Source: Candidatus Undinarchaeales archaeon SRR5007147.bin71 (GTDB lineage Archaea; Undinarchaeota; Undinarchaeia; Undinarchaeales; Undinarchaeaceae). From it: 47,776 nt of DNA. This document shows, piece by piece, positions 32,880 through 42,608 of this stretch. The stretch covers positions 1 to 47,776 of the forward strand of contig DVAE01000001.1 of assembly GCA_014189675.1 (NCBI GenBank), given 5' to 3'. The notes below the pieces were generated by a model. The model made no database searches. It worked only from the letters and a program-made list of their open reading frames with translations, and was not told where the DNA came from. Position 1 is the stretch's first letter. Every line of letters starts with the position of its first letter. The translations under genes and the position numbers were made by a program.

Positions 32880-33364
32880 TGACAACATATGTTCTGGATG
32901 CCTCTGCAATTCAAAGCGGTTTTGAAGCCCTCGGATTTGCCGAAGATTTATTTTCAACACCGAGTGTTATTGAAGAAGTCCGAAACAAAGTTCTTGCATA
33001 CAATTTGAGCCTTGCAGTTTCTCTGGATAAAATAAAATTGGAAATTCCTGCTGAAAACTACATAAATCATGTTTCTGAAACCGCAAGGGAGAGCGGGGAC
33101 AGACTATCTGATAATGATGTTGGTTTAATTGCTCTTGCCCTTAAGAGAAAGTCTGAGGGTCGTGTCAGGATTGTTACGGACGATTACGGAATTCAAAATG
33201 TGTCTTCAATTCTAGGAATAGACTTTCTTCCTATAAGTACTGAGGGAATAAGAGAAATAATAGAATGGCTTTACTATTGTCCAGCCTGTTTTAAAAAACA
33301 CAGCCCGCAAGTAGATATTTGTGATGTTTGCGGAACAAAAATAAAACGTAAAAAACGTGCCTAA
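32879..33364 (+). CDS. nob1: rRNA maturation endonuclease Nob1
   Basis: PIN-domain nuclease that cuts the 3' end of pre-16S rRNA. The 161-aa protein opens with TTYVLDASAIQSG, continues with LSDNDVGLIALAL and IVTDDYGIQNV, which provide the acidic active site, and ends with a zinc ribbon (YYCPACFKK and CDVCGTKIKR). Size and order match archaeal Nob1. Its stop overlaps the convergent permease gene by 4 nt. Confidence 0.92.
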   Translation: MTTYVLDASAIQSGFEALGFAEDLFSTPSVIEEVRNKVLAYNLSLAVSLDKIKLEIPAENYINHVSETARESGDRLSDNDVGLIALALKRKSEGRVRIVTDDYGIQNVSSILGIDFLPISTEGIREIIEWLYYCPACFKKHSPQVDICDVCGTKIKRKKRA

Positions 33365-34419
33365 AGTCGTTTGAATAAATCCTCAAGAATGTGTCTTTTT
33401 TCAATATAAAGCATCACTATTGCCTGAGCAAGTCCCAAAACAAGAGGACCAATAATTATTCCCTTGAAGCCCATCACAAAGGGTCCTCCAAAGAAACCAA
33501 GCAATATCAGTAGAGGGTGGATATCTGCATCTCTTCTCACAAGTTTTGGTCTTATATAGAAATCAGGAACTATTGTTAGCATAAGAGATCCATATATTAA
33601 AATCAGGATTCCCGGCATAGTTCCTCCTGGTAAAAGGGCCATATACCAAAGACCCATTGGAACATACATCAGCCAAGGACCTATCAGAGGTAGGAAGGAT
33701 ACAACAAACATCATTCCTACAAGGAAACCGAGTGTTATCAGAGGAGGTCTTAAAATAGCCCAGAAACCAACAGCTGCCAGGCCTGCTATAATTACAGATG
33801 TAAGTAAGTGACCTATGAAAAGTCCATAAAATATTTTGTCAATTGTTGACATAAGTTCATGGAGGAATTTTTCTCTTGTTGGAATGTGCTTCTTTATGAG
33901 TTCCATAAGTCTTGGACCCTCATAGAGGAAGTAGAAAGTTGCTACAAAGAACAATGCAAGACTTATCGAGGTCTCAAGGAACCATGTAGGCTGTGTCACT
34001 TGGGTCCACAAGGCGTCAGTTGCAGAACTTATAAGCCTCCCTAACTCTGAGCCCAGGCGTTCACTCACAACACCGAAGCCTGCAGAATCCAGACCACTTT
34101 TCAGTCCCTCAGTAAAACTACCTGACTGTATCATACCGAAGTTTTCAATCAGCCACTGAAGAATAACATTCAGGCTGTATATCATAATATAGATTACCGG
34201 AAGTGCAACCAAAAGAACTGATGAAAGACAGGCAGTGAGATATTTTCTGCCGGCTTTTCTGTTTCCCCCGCTAAAATAACCAGCCAGAGGGTAAATAATG
34301 TAAGCCATTGCAAAGCTGACAAGAAGGAGCCCTATAAAATTCCACATAACCATCGCCGCTCCTCCCAGTATTGCCAAGAGAATAAAAATACCTACAAATC
34401 TCCATCTGTGTATTGCCAT
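33361..34419 (-). CDS. AI-2E/PerM-family permease
   Basis: A 352-aa membrane protein with about eight helices. The N-terminal LLLVSFAMAYIIYPLAG, the large loop (GLISSATDALWTQ region) and the C-terminal FYIRPKLVRRDADIHPLLILLGFFGG are diagnostic of the AI-2 exporter-like family. Substrate is unknown; relatives include ion antiporters and autoinducer exporters. I use the ATG at 34419 because a TATA-like element lies ~22 nt upstream; longer in-frame starts would overlap the divergent gene. Confidence 0.85.
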   Translation of the reverse strand: MAIHRWRFVGIFILLAILGGAAMVMWNFIGLLLVSFAMAYIIYPLAGYFSGGNRKAGRKYLTACLSSVLLVALPVIYIMIYSLNVILQWLIENFGMIQSGSFTEGLKSGLDSAGFGVVSERLGSELGRLISSATDALWTQVTQPTWFLETSISLALFFVATFYFLYEGPRLMELIKKHIPTREKFLHELMSTIDKIFYGLFIGHLLTSVIIAGLAAVGFWAILRPPLITLGFLVGMMFVVSFLPLIGPWLMYVPMGLWYMALLPGGTMPGILILIYGSLMLTIVPDFYIRPKLVRRDADIHPLLILLGFFGGPFVMGFKGIIIGPLVLGLAQAIVMLYIEKRHILEDLFKRL

Positions 34420-34435
34420 AAACATCAATAAGTAC

Positions 34436-34446
34436 ATATATTTAAA
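34436..34446. promoter_or_regulatory. Bidirectional TATA element between permease and transglutaminase genes
   Basis: ACATATATTTAAAAG contains the near-palindromic TATTTAAA. Its centre (~34441) lies about 22 nt from each of the two divergent ATGs (34419 minus, 34463 plus). Both transcripts would be leaderless. Confidence 0.55.
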
Positions 34447-34462
34447 AGCCTTTTTATTGTAC

Positions 34463-35473
34463 ATGCGAAGAGAGAAAACACTGTTTAGTGCTAAAACCAT
34501 CATTCCTCTTGTCCTAGTTATTGTAGCTGCCGTATTTCTCTTCTGGAATTTTTACACACCAGATGTACATAGGAATGATCTTGTACTAAGTATGACGGCA
34601 AACATTAGCTATTCAAACACAATCCCTATATTAGAAGATGGAGATTCTCCGCTTCCGGCAAATCTGTCAATTATAACGTATAATATACCCTCTGATTTTG
34701 AAGCTCAGACAGTTCTTTTGTCAGGAATTAGTGAGCCCTACTCATTCCATACAGATAAATTTGGGAACAGGTATAAGAAATTGATATTTCAAAATCCAGA
34801 ACTTGGGATTAACTCTTATGAATTGTGGGCAATCGTAGAAGTATTGCCAATAAGTTTTGAAATAGCACCCTCATCTGTCGGAAATGTCAATGAAGTTCTT
34901 TCTGAATATAAAGAAGCTAGCGAAATGGTTCAGAGCGATTCTTCTTCAATAATTTTGCTTGCAGAGGAAATAACAACACATGCAGAAACACAATTTGAGG
35001 AAGCAGTGGCTATCAATCACTGGGTTTATACTAATATAACTTATGATAGCGCGTACATAAACGTGACAAAGGATGCACTGTGGACCTATGAAAATAGAGT
35101 AGGTGTCTGCACAGAATACGCTCACCTAGCCAGCGCTCTTATGCGAGCTAGAGGAATCCCTGCCAGAATAGCATATGGAGCTGCACCATATGACTACCCA
35201 GACGGATGGCTGCCACATACATGGGTCGAAGCCTACTTTAATGGGACTTGGTATCCTTTTGACCCGACTTGGGACCTGTCAGGACGTCTGGATGCAACTC
35301 ACATAAAAATGGCATCTCTACCAGACCAATCTTATGTCTTCATAAATGTTACTTTAAGTGGAATAAATATCGATCTCGGAAGTCTTGAGCAGTCAGAGTT
35401 AAAAGTTGAAATTATGGATTCAAATGAAGAAAGCCCTAAACTTGACTGGGAAATCCTGAGGAAACTAGCCTGA
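34463..35473 (+). CDS. Membrane-anchored transglutaminase-like protein
   Basis: A 336-aa protein. An N-terminal signal anchor (IIPLVLVIVAAVFLFWNF) places the rest outside the cell. The transglutaminase core shows the triad in VGVCTEYAHLASALMRARGIPARI (C216), PHTWVEAYF (H252) and WYPFDPTWD (D267). Such proteins in prokaryotes act as cysteine proteases or cross-linkers. No substrate is indicated. Start chosen at the ATG preceding the anchor. Confidence 0.88.
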   Translation: MRREKTLFSAKTIIPLVLVIVAAVFLFWNFYTPDVHRNDLVLSMTANISYSNTIPILEDGDSPLPANLSIITYNIPSDFEAQTVLLSGISEPYSFHTDKFGNRYKKLIFQNPELGINSYELWAIVEVLPISFEIAPSSVGNVNEVLSEYKEASEMVQSDSSSIILLAEEITTHAETQFEEAVAINHWVYTNITYDSAYINVTKDALWTYENRVGVCTEYAHLASALMRARGIPARIAYGAAPYDYPDGWLPHTWVEAYFNGTWYPFDPTWDLSGRLDATHIKMASLPDQSYVFINVTLSGINIDLGSLEQSELKVEIMDSNEESPKLDWEILRKLA

Positions 35474-36667
35474 TTATTTAGGTCTATATCTCAAAAAAGC
35501 TCCAATCCCTACACCCATACTGTAGAATTGAATTCCAAGTTGAGTAGAAGTTCCGATTATTTCCACTGAGCTACCCAGTGTATTGGCAAGTTCCGTCAAC
35601 TCATCAGCAATATCAATATTCTTTGTTTCAGGTTCTAGAGCCATTTCACATCTACTGCAACTTTTTACATCAACATACTCCTTTCCGCATTGCTCACATA
35701 CATATATTGATACTGGCTTGTCAAGTTTTTCAGAGATTAACAAGGTTTCAACAGCACCTTGCTGCAGAAGATCTTTTACATGAAGATATCCACTTGTTGC
35801 TAGTCCCTTCTTTTTTGATATTTCCTCAAAATACTTTTCAAGAAGTTTCTTCTCCTGAATTATCTCAGATTCTGCTATTATTTCATCTGACTTGTGTAGC
35901 ATTTCATCAATTCCGGATTTTCCCGTGTATCCTGTATCCACAACTCCAAGGATTTTTTTGGAAAGTTCTGGACGAAGATGGCCTGCGTCAAGAAAATCAT
36001 TTTTCGTCGGTCCAGGACCTCCGAGTACAATTCCCTTAAGATTTTCTATATTTCCGAGTTCTTTATTCGCAGCTTCTGATACTTTTTTATAGAAATCCTG
36101 TGCCATCCCCTCAATGACGCGCTCAAACCTCTGTGCAGACTGACCTCCTGCCCTAAATTTCCCGGGAACGAGAGAATCAAGAGAAGTTAGTATTTCAATT
36201 CTCTTCCCCTTGAGAGTCCCTATGTCTGCATCGCGTCTGTCTACAAGAATTATTCCATAAGTATCATGGTGCTCAAGTAGGTCAAGTAAAGGTTCTAAAA
36301 CAAATGTTTTTGAGCACCTGTAGAGGTTGATACTAAGTTTTTCAGGTGGGATTATTGTTTCAATAAGATAGTCTGTTTGACCTTCTCCTTCTGCCACATT
36401 TCCACAGAAAACTGCAAGACCATTATCTGGTGTTTTCTTGAACAATCTTAATTCCCCAATTATTTTTTCAAGGGAATTTGTCACGTGTTTTTTTGTTGCC
36501 TTGGACTTAATATTGGAGGCAGTTCCTATCTCTTCTGAAAGAAGTCCTACAGTCTTGTTTATGTCATAACCTGCAGAAATATAAACTGTAATGAACTCAG
36601 TGTGCCGTCCTCTAAGTGCGCCGAGATGCTTCAGCTTCTTTTTCATTTCAAAGTCTTCATGTGCCAT
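35474..36667 (-). CDS. prf1: Peptide chain release factor aRF1
   Basis: Recognises stop codons and triggers hydrolysis. The 397-aa protein has the stop-codon motif ASNIKSKATKKHV (NIKS), the catalytic GGQ in KFRAGGQSAQRF, and the C-terminal CEQCGKEYVDVKSCSRCE mini-domain. The ATG at 36667 overlaps the valS stop by 1 nt (TAATG); the extra upstream residues are not part of the family. Confidence 0.96.
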   Translation of the reverse strand: MAHEDFEMKKKLKHLGALRGRHTEFITVYISAGYDINKTVGLLSEEIGTASNIKSKATKKHVTNSLEKIIGELRLFKKTPDNGLAVFCGNVAEGEGQTDYLIETIIPPEKLSINLYRCSKTFVLEPLLDLLEHHDTYGIILVDRRDADIGTLKGKRIEILTSLDSLVPGKFRAGGQSAQRFERVIEGMAQDFYKKVSEAANKELGNIENLKGIVLGGPGPTKNDFLDAGHLRPELSKKILGVVDTGYTGKSGIDEMLHKSDEIIAESEIIQEKKLLEKYFEEISKKKGLATSGYLHVKDLLQQGAVETLLISEKLDKPVSIYVCEQCGKEYVDVKSCSRCEMALEPETKNIDIADELTELANTLGSSVEIIGTSTQLGIQFYSMGVGIGAFLRYRPK

Positions 36668-39075
36668 TATTCTATCCACACTCCTATTTTCTCGCCGACA
36701 ATTATAGATTCTCCTTTTCCTTTACCTGCTTCAACAGAATCTGCACGGGCTGCTCCTTTTAAATCCAAAAGAATGGGTTCCAAAAGCTTATTGTCGCAAT
36801 CAACTATGACTCTACTTATCTCCTTCCCTAAAGATAATCCTTTCCCCTGTTTATGCTGTCTTACAGCGGCAACTATGGAAATCAGCAAATCACCAGATGC
36901 TTCAGCTTCTTCATCTATTAGTGACTTGTCAAATTCAGGCCAGCTTTCAAGATGTATGCTTGGGCTCCCTCCCTTCTTGAAAAAGATTTGATACAATTCC
37001 TCTGTAATATGTGGCATGAAGGGAGCCATCATCTTTATACACTGAAGGGATGCCTCTCCAAGGGTGTATTGAGCCCCTGTACGCTCGTCTTTTCCGTATT
37101 TATCGGGATTATACAACCTATCCTTTGCAATTTCAAGGTAGTTGTCGCAAAAGGTGCCAAGATAGAAGGATTCTACCGCACTCTTTGCCTTTGAATACGC
37201 GTAGACATCAAAAGACTCTGTAGATTCCTTCACAAGTTTTGCAAGTTTAGAGAGGAGCCATTTATCAAGAACTCTAGTTCTTTTCCGTTCTTCATTATAA
37301 TCCTCAAGATGCATATTGGAGAATTTTGTAGCATTCCACATTTTGTTAATAAATTTAAGCCCTGTAACAAGGTCCTTCTCCTGGAAGGGCATATCATCCC
37401 CTAGTTTTGAGCCAGCGGCCCAGAAACGAATTGCATCTGCGCTATATTTTTCAATCATATCCTGCGGCCTGATGACATTCCCTCGAGACTTGCTCATTTT
37501 TCTTCCACGTGGGTCAAGCGCCCATCCAGATATTGTAACATCTTTCCAAGGAATACTATCTTCATGGAAATGGCTTTTCACAACAGTGTTAAACAACCAA
37601 AATGCAATAATATCATGAGCTTGTGGTCTCAAATCCATTGGGAAGAGCCTGTCTTTAAGTTTTGGATGAAGTCCAATCGCTATCTGTGGAGTCAGGGAAG
37701 AAGTAGCCCATGTGTCAAGAGTATCTTTTTCCGGAATGAATTTCTTACTTCCACATTTGCATGGTTTTTTAGGAGAATCCTTTAAAGGATCTATTGGTAG
37801 GTCTTTTTCACTAGGGAGTAAAACTTCCTCACATTCAGTGCAGTACCACACAGGGATTGGAATTCCAAAGTAACGTTGCCGTGAAATGCACCAGTCCCAT
37901 TGCAGACCCCCAACCCAATTATCATATCGGTTTTTCATAAACTCAGGAGTCCAGTTAAGCTCTTTGCCAAGCTCAATGAATTTGTCTTTTAAATGCAGAT
38001 ATTTTATGAACCACTGTACAGAATTTATTATTTCAATAGTGGTTCCACAGCGTTCATGGGTGTTTACTGCATGAGTAATTGCTTTCTGACTCCGTATGAG
38101 CTTAGAAGCCTTCAAGTCAGAAAGGATGGCCTTTCTGGCTTCATCTATTTTCATTCCGGCGTATTTTCCGGCAGATTCAGTCATTTTTCCGTCCTTTCCT
38201 ATAGATTCTATAAGTTCCAGATTGTGCGCAAGGTACCACTCTATGTCAGTAAGATCTCCAAATGTGCAGCACATTACAAGACCTGTCCCTTTCTCAAGTT
38301 CTACACGACTATCTTCACGGATTTCAACTTCCTGATTGAAGAGGGGGACTCTTACCTTCTTCCCAACAAGTTTCTTGGCTTTTTTGTCATCAGGATGAAT
38401 AAAAATAGAAACGCAGGAAGAAAGAAGCTCAGGTCTTGTTGTAGATATCACAATATCTGAACCATCTTCAAGCTTGAAGATAATATCACTAAATGTACTC
38501 TCAAAGTCTTTGTCGTCCATTTCGACCTGAGAAACCGCCATAGTACATTTAGGACACCAGGTTATTGGGGCCTCTTTTCTGTATTCATGACCTGCAAGAT
38601 ACAGGTCAATAAAAGACTTCTGTGATATTCTTCTGGAATGCTCATCAATCGTTGAATAGAACAATGACCAGTCACAGCTTATTCCAATTTTTTTCCAGTC
38701 CTGAATATATTTTGGTCTTAAATCTTCTAAAACATTCAGACACATTTTGATAAATTTCTCTCTCCCTATTTTTTCAGCCTTGACACCTTTTATTTTCTCT
38801 ACAAGAAGATTTGTTGCAATCCCATTATCGTCTGTTCCAAAGGGATAAAACAAATTATAGCCCCTCATTCTTTTATATCTGGCAATGAAGTCCATTTGAG
38901 AATAAGAAAATGTATGGCCAATATGCATTTCTCCTGAAACGGTTGGAGGAGGTGTATCTATAGAAAAGATTGGCTTTTTGCTCTTGGGGTTAAATTTGTA
39001 AATTTTTTCTGAATCCCAGAACTCCTGTAGCCTTTGTTCGGCTTCTTTTGGGTCGTATATTTTTTTCTCTGCCAT
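36667..39075 (-). CDS. valS: Valyl-tRNA synthetase
   Basis: Class I synthetase with editing. The 802-aa protein has the HIGH motif in GEMHIGHTFSYSQMD and the KMSKS motif in GRKMSKSRGNVI. The CP1 editing domain (STTRPELLSSC) and zinc-binding CSKCT-like knuckles (WCPKCTMA, CKCGSKKF) are present. The length is the short archaeal form lacking the bacterial C-terminal coiled coil. It is coupled to aRF1. Confidence 0.97.
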   Translation of the reverse strand: MAEKKIYDPKEAEQRLQEFWDSEKIYKFNPKSKKPIFSIDTPPPTVSGEMHIGHTFSYSQMDFIARYKRMRGYNLFYPFGTDDNGIATNLLVEKIKGVKAEKIGREKFIKMCLNVLEDLRPKYIQDWKKIGISCDWSLFYSTIDEHSRRISQKSFIDLYLAGHEYRKEAPITWCPKCTMAVSQVEMDDKDFESTFSDIIFKLEDGSDIVISTTRPELLSSCVSIFIHPDDKKAKKLVGKKVRVPLFNQEVEIREDSRVELEKGTGLVMCCTFGDLTDIEWYLAHNLELIESIGKDGKMTESAGKYAGMKIDEARKAILSDLKASKLIRSQKAITHAVNTHERCGTTIEIINSVQWFIKYLHLKDKFIELGKELNWTPEFMKNRYDNWVGGLQWDWCISRQRYFGIPIPVWYCTECEEVLLPSEKDLPIDPLKDSPKKPCKCGSKKFIPEKDTLDTWATSSLTPQIAIGLHPKLKDRLFPMDLRPQAHDIIAFWLFNTVVKSHFHEDSIPWKDVTISGWALDPRGRKMSKSRGNVIRPQDMIEKYSADAIRFWAAGSKLGDDMPFQEKDLVTGLKFINKMWNATKFSNMHLEDYNEERKRTRVLDKWLLSKLAKLVKESTESFDVYAYSKAKSAVESFYLGTFCDNYLEIAKDRLYNPDKYGKDERTGAQYTLGEASLQCIKMMAPFMPHITEELYQIFFKKGGSPSIHLESWPEFDKSLIDEEAEASGDLLISIVAAVRQHKQGKGLSLGKEISRVIVDCDNKLLEPILLDLKGAARADSVEAGKGKGESIIVGEKIGVWIE

Positions 39076-39115
39076 TCTGAAACAAATAGATAAGATGATA
39101 TAAAAACTTAGCAGG

Positions 39116-39946
39116 TCAGACCCCAGTTATTCTTATTGGTTTTGGGCTTCCAAATGTCTTCAGAGTTGACTGGTCATGATCTTTCATTGATATGACCATA
39201 CCATCTTCGGCTGCTATGGTTCTTATACCAGTAGTGTCGTTAACTCTTTTCGCTTCTCCAATAGGACCGATTTTTAAAATTCTGAGGCCGAAATAACTCA
39301 TTATTGCAAGTTTCGGCTTAACAGCATCAACAAGCTTTATTATGTCGTCAGAGCAGAGATGATAAGGAATACGTTCATTTCCAGGGCGTGTTGCATTCAT
39401 AATCAAGACATCCGTCCCTTTAAATTGCTCTGAAAGTCCATCAAAATATGAAGTGTCAGAAGTGTAGGAAATTGTTCCGCATTTTGCCTTCATTTTAAAA
39501 CCAATTGTAGTAGAATCTTTATGCTCAGCTCCAGTAAAAAGAAAATCAACACCATTAACAACAGCAAGATCTTCCCTTGCCATATTTAGGCACTCAAAAA
39601 CCTGTCTTTTGTGGAAATCTGATACAATTGGTCCATTTTCCTCAACTTTCTCAAAAACAGATTTTGAACCAATTACAGATCCCCTCTTCTCTGTAAGCCC
39701 GCGAGTCATTGCTTCGATTGCAACATTTGTTTCAGTGGAATGATCAACATGAGCGTGACTTACAAATATTGCATCAACTTTTTGAGGATCTTGTCCATAT
39801 TGTTTTGACCTTGCAAGGTATCCAGGACCAGGATCAACTGCAAGATTCATCTCCTCAAGATTTAGCCTAAATCCTCCAGTTGCACGTTTCTGAGTTATGG
39901 TTGACCATCGTCCTCCACCAGTTCCAAGAAAAACAATCTCATTCAT
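39116..39946 (-). CDS. Metallo-beta-lactamase-fold hydrolase
   Basis: A 276-aa protein. The metal motif is FVSHAHVDHSTETN, with SYTSDTSYFDG and a preceding EHKD for further ligands. The N-terminus (IVFLGTGGGRW) resembles RNase Z and phosphonate PhnP-like hydrolases. The family is clear, the substrate is not. It stands alone between valS and tRNA-Ala with short flanks. Confidence 0.85.
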   Translation of the reverse strand: MNEIVFLGTGGGRWSTITQKRATGGFRLNLEEMNLAVDPGPGYLARSKQYGQDPQKVDAIFVSHAHVDHSTETNVAIEAMTRGLTEKRGSVIGSKSVFEKVEENGPIVSDFHKRQVFECLNMAREDLAVVNGVDFLFTGAEHKDSTTIGFKMKAKCGTISYTSDTSYFDGLSEQFKGTDVLIMNATRPGNERIPYHLCSDDIIKLVDAVKPKLAIMSYFGLRILKIGPIGEAKRVNDTTGIRTIAAEDGMVISMKDHDQSTLKTFGSPKPIRITGV

Positions 39947-40026
39947 GCAAAAACTTTGTAAAAGCGTCTTTATTAGAGTTTGTATAGAAGCTTTTATTTA
40001 TCATTGGCAAGATTTTGAGGTATTAT

Positions 40027-40100
40027 GGGCCCTTAGCTCAGATCGATAGAGTGCCGCTTTCGCATGGTGGAGGCCACGAGTTCAAATCTCGCAGGGTCCA
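40027..40100 (+). tRNA. tRNA-Ala(CGC)
   Basis: Acceptor GGGCCCT/AGGGTCC includes the G3-U70 identity pair. D-stem is GCTC/GAGT. Anticodon stem CCGCT/GGTGG encloses TTCGCAT with anticodon CGC. T-arm is ACGAG-TTCAAAT-CTCGC with one A-C mismatch. The discriminator is A. No intron and no encoded CCA. It ends 1 nt before the stop of the convergent phosphatase gene. Confidence 0.95.
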
Positions 40101-40101
40101 C

Positions 40102-40878
40102 TTATATCTTTTCTAGAACAAGATTGTGCAATTTATCATTTGCACTCGCAAGAACATTTGTAGTATTCACTTGAAAATTTCTAAAATCAAAATCTTTGTT
40201 TTCAAAATCACTTACAGGGCAACCGGCCTGTCTGCATATGTATATGGCTGCAGAAACATCAATAAGTCTTGGAACTCCAGAGTGCATAAGAAAATCAAAG
40301 CTTCCGTCAGCAACTCTGCAAAATTCCAGAGCAAGAGAGCCATAAGTCCTGTAATTTTTTGTGGACATACAAATTTTTGAGACAGTGTCGCGTCCTTTTT
40401 TGGAAGAATCCGGAGATCTGTGCAATAGGGAAGACCTCAACTCAGTAGAACTATTCCCTTTTATTTTATTTCCATTTTTGAAGGCTCCTTTTTCAGATGC
40501 AAAATATGTATTGTCGCTAACGACATTGTGAACGTATCCTGCAATTGGCTTGAAGTTCAGGTCGAGAATTCCTAAAGATACTGAAAAGTAGCCAACTCCT
40601 TTCTTAAAATTGAAAGAACCATCAAGAGGGTCAACAACAGCATAATATTCTGGATTTTCTACTTCGAGAAGTCCCTGTTCTTCAGTAAGTATGGAAAATT
40701 TTCCGGCATTGTTAAAAGAATCTACAATAGCTTTTTCAGCTTCAATGTCAGCAAGCATTGTAATATCACCGCCTGCTCCAGCCATTACCTCCCGCTTTCC
40801 GTCTTCAGTAAGATAATATGATTTCAGAACACCAGAGGCTTTCTCTCCAATTTCAGTCAGTAGTTTTTCCCAGTTCAT
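40102..40878 (-). CDS. Inositol monophosphatase/fructose-1,6-bisphosphatase family protein
   Basis: A 258-aa lithium-sensitive phosphatase-fold enzyme. Metal ligands lie in FSILTEEQG (Glu), YYAVVDPLDGSFNFKKGVG (DPLDGS) and the C-terminal LIDVSAAIYICRQAG. Archaeal members often have both IMPase and FBPase activity, linking to inositol lipids or gluconeogenesis. It overlaps the surface protein gene by 4 nt. Confidence 0.88.
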   Translation of the reverse strand: MNWEKLLTEIGEKASGVLKSYYLTEDGKREVMAGAGGDITMLADIEAEKAIVDSFNNAGKFSILTEEQGLLEVENPEYYAVVDPLDGSFNFKKGVGYFSVSLGILDLNFKPIAGYVHNVVSDNTYFASEKGAFKNGNKIKGNSSTELRSSLLHRSPDSSKKGRDTVSKICMSTKNYRTYGSLALEFCRVADGSFDFLMHSGVPRLIDVSAAIYICRQAGCPVSDFENKDFDFRNFQVNTTNVLASANDKLHNLVLEKI

Positions 40879-42527
40879 TTTTTATCTGTCTTCCGAGTAA
40901 GTTTTTTCCCCTCATATTCAATGTCTTCAAGAAGATCTCTTATATGGTTCTCCTTCCAACCATAAGATTTTAAATGCTCAGTTATGTAGTGTGTATCATG
41001 ACCTTGTTTTATGGCTACTTTAACATAATTTTTCATTTTAGTATGAGTTTTCTTCTTTAAGGACTTTCCAATCATTCTGAAAAAAACTTTACGATATTTC
41101 CTTGCTTCTTCATCATTAAGAATAACATATGTTATGTAAGAACCGAACAATATAAGGAGGGCCAAACCAAGAGTCCACGAAATACTTGGATACTCGTCAG
41201 AAAGAAGAAATTCATCAAATTCCCAGTCAGATTCATTGATAGTAGGAATATCTCCACTTATGGAGCTTGGCCGTTCTATATCAGATCTAAAATCAGGTGC
41301 AAAGATGGTAAGAGACCTTGTAGAAGGAGAGTATGTAGCTCCTTGCTCATTCGTGCACTTCACAGTCCAGGACAATAAACCAGGAGAAATCACTACATCA
41401 GAAAAGCGATTTGACTGATTTGTGAAAAAAATGCTTGATTTTTCTCTTGCAACCCCATTAATTAACAATGTGCATGCGTCCAATTCTCCAGCATATGACA
41501 AGTCATAGACAAATGTCACATTTGAGGTAATAAGCTCACTCATGTGAGCAGGAGACTTAAGACTCACAGAAAGGTGTGTAGTCAGTGGTATGAACTCTAC
41601 AGTCAAATTCATCGCCCCTTTTGATCTTGCACTGTAACCATTTGAATTTACGCAACGGACATACCAGGTCCAGTTTCCTCTTTTAAGGACTACATCAAAG
41701 GAATTATTGGCGTTTGCATCTACACTCGTTGATTGATTCTCGAATGTATCGTTAGTGAAAAGAGAGCAACCTACAACAGGACTTGAGCTGGAAACATAAT
41801 ATTTGAATGTGATATCATTTATCAAAAGTTTGGAATTATTTTCAGGAGAAAGTGCTGTCACATTTATTTGAGTCGGCTCAGATTCTGATTCGTGGCTCAA
41901 AATACCTGACCACTCTGTATAATTATTACGATCAGTACAGCTAGCATTCCAAAGCCAGTCTCCCTTTGCGAGATAAAATTGGAAGGATAGTTTAGAATTG
42001 TTCTGGACGTTTGTAGACTTAGATGTATATTCTCCGCTTCCGATGTCTATACTACACTCCCGGAGTCCGGAATGTAAATCATATGGTACGAAAGAGAATG
42101 TTGAAAGACCGCTACTGTTGTCACTTGTTTCGTTAAAGCTTCCCAGGACTGGCTTTGTTACATCCTCCTCTACAATAAGGGTACGAGGAGTACTTGAGTT
42201 TCTACGATTAGTGAATGTATCCATACATTCAACTTTCCAAGTATAAGTCCCGTTTGTAATATTGATATCTCTAAAGTAGTTGTCAGTATTGTTGTTTATA
42301 TTCTGATTTATTTTCGCTACGGAACTATTGAGCCACAGCTTGCACCATAATATTTCGGAGGCATCAATTGCTTTGAATGTGAAATTAACATACTCGAAAT
42401 AGGATTTATAACCCTGAACAGGGGAAGACACACTTATCTCTGGGCTATTGCTTTCAAGAGCATATGCAGAATTCACAAAGAGAAATAAAGCAAACAAACA
42501 CCCAAACATAAGTCCTGCCTTTTTCAT
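40875..42527 (-). CDS. Surface protein with four Ig-like Cys-pair domains and a cytosolic helical tail
   Basis: A 550-aa protein. It has an N-terminal signal peptide (KKAGLMFGCLFALFLFVNSAYA). Four domains of ~90-100 residues follow, each with two Cys and a Trp near the second (TYTWKVECMD, DWLWNASCTD, TWYVRCVN, SWTVKCTNE), typical of Ig-like folds. Many NxS/T sequons suit N-glycosylation. One transmembrane helix (SWTLGLALLILFGSYITYVIL) precedes a basic cytosolic tail with the YVKVAIKQGHDTHYITEHL motif also found in the Yip1-like protein. No enzyme motif. Confidence 0.75.
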   Translation of the reverse strand: MKKAGLMFGCLFALFLFVNSAYALESNSPEISVSSPVQGYKSYFEYVNFTFKAIDASEILWCKLWLNSSVAKINQNINNNTDNYFRDINITNGTYTWKVECMDTFTNRRNSSTPRTLIVEEDVTKPVLGSFNETSDNSSGLSTFSFVPYDLHSGLRECSIDIGSGEYTSKSTNVQNNSKLSFQFYLAKGDWLWNASCTDRNNYTEWSGILSHESESEPTQINVTALSPENNSKLLINDITFKYYVSSSSPVVGCSLFTNDTFENQSTSVDANANNSFDVVLKRGNWTWYVRCVNSNGYSARSKGAMNLTVEFIPLTTHLSVSLKSPAHMSELITSNVTFVYDLSYAGELDACTLLINGVAREKSSIFFTNQSNRFSDVVISPGLLSWTVKCTNEQGATYSPSTRSLTIFAPDFRSDIERPSSISGDIPTINESDWEFDEFLLSDEYPSISWTLGLALLILFGSYITYVILNDEEARKYRKVFFRMIGKSLKKKTHTKMKNYVKVAIKQGHDTHYITEHLKSYGWKENHIRDLLEDIEYEGKKLTRKTDKK

Positions 42528-42608
42528 AATGCGTTTAAAGCGACCGCCGTTAAAAGCATTTCTGTCCAATCAAAACTTTTAAATGCAGATGAATACACAA
42601 TATTGCTT

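Noticed and set aside
37993-38460. 155-aa plus-strand open frame
   Set aside because: Antisense shadow inside valS with no recognisable features.
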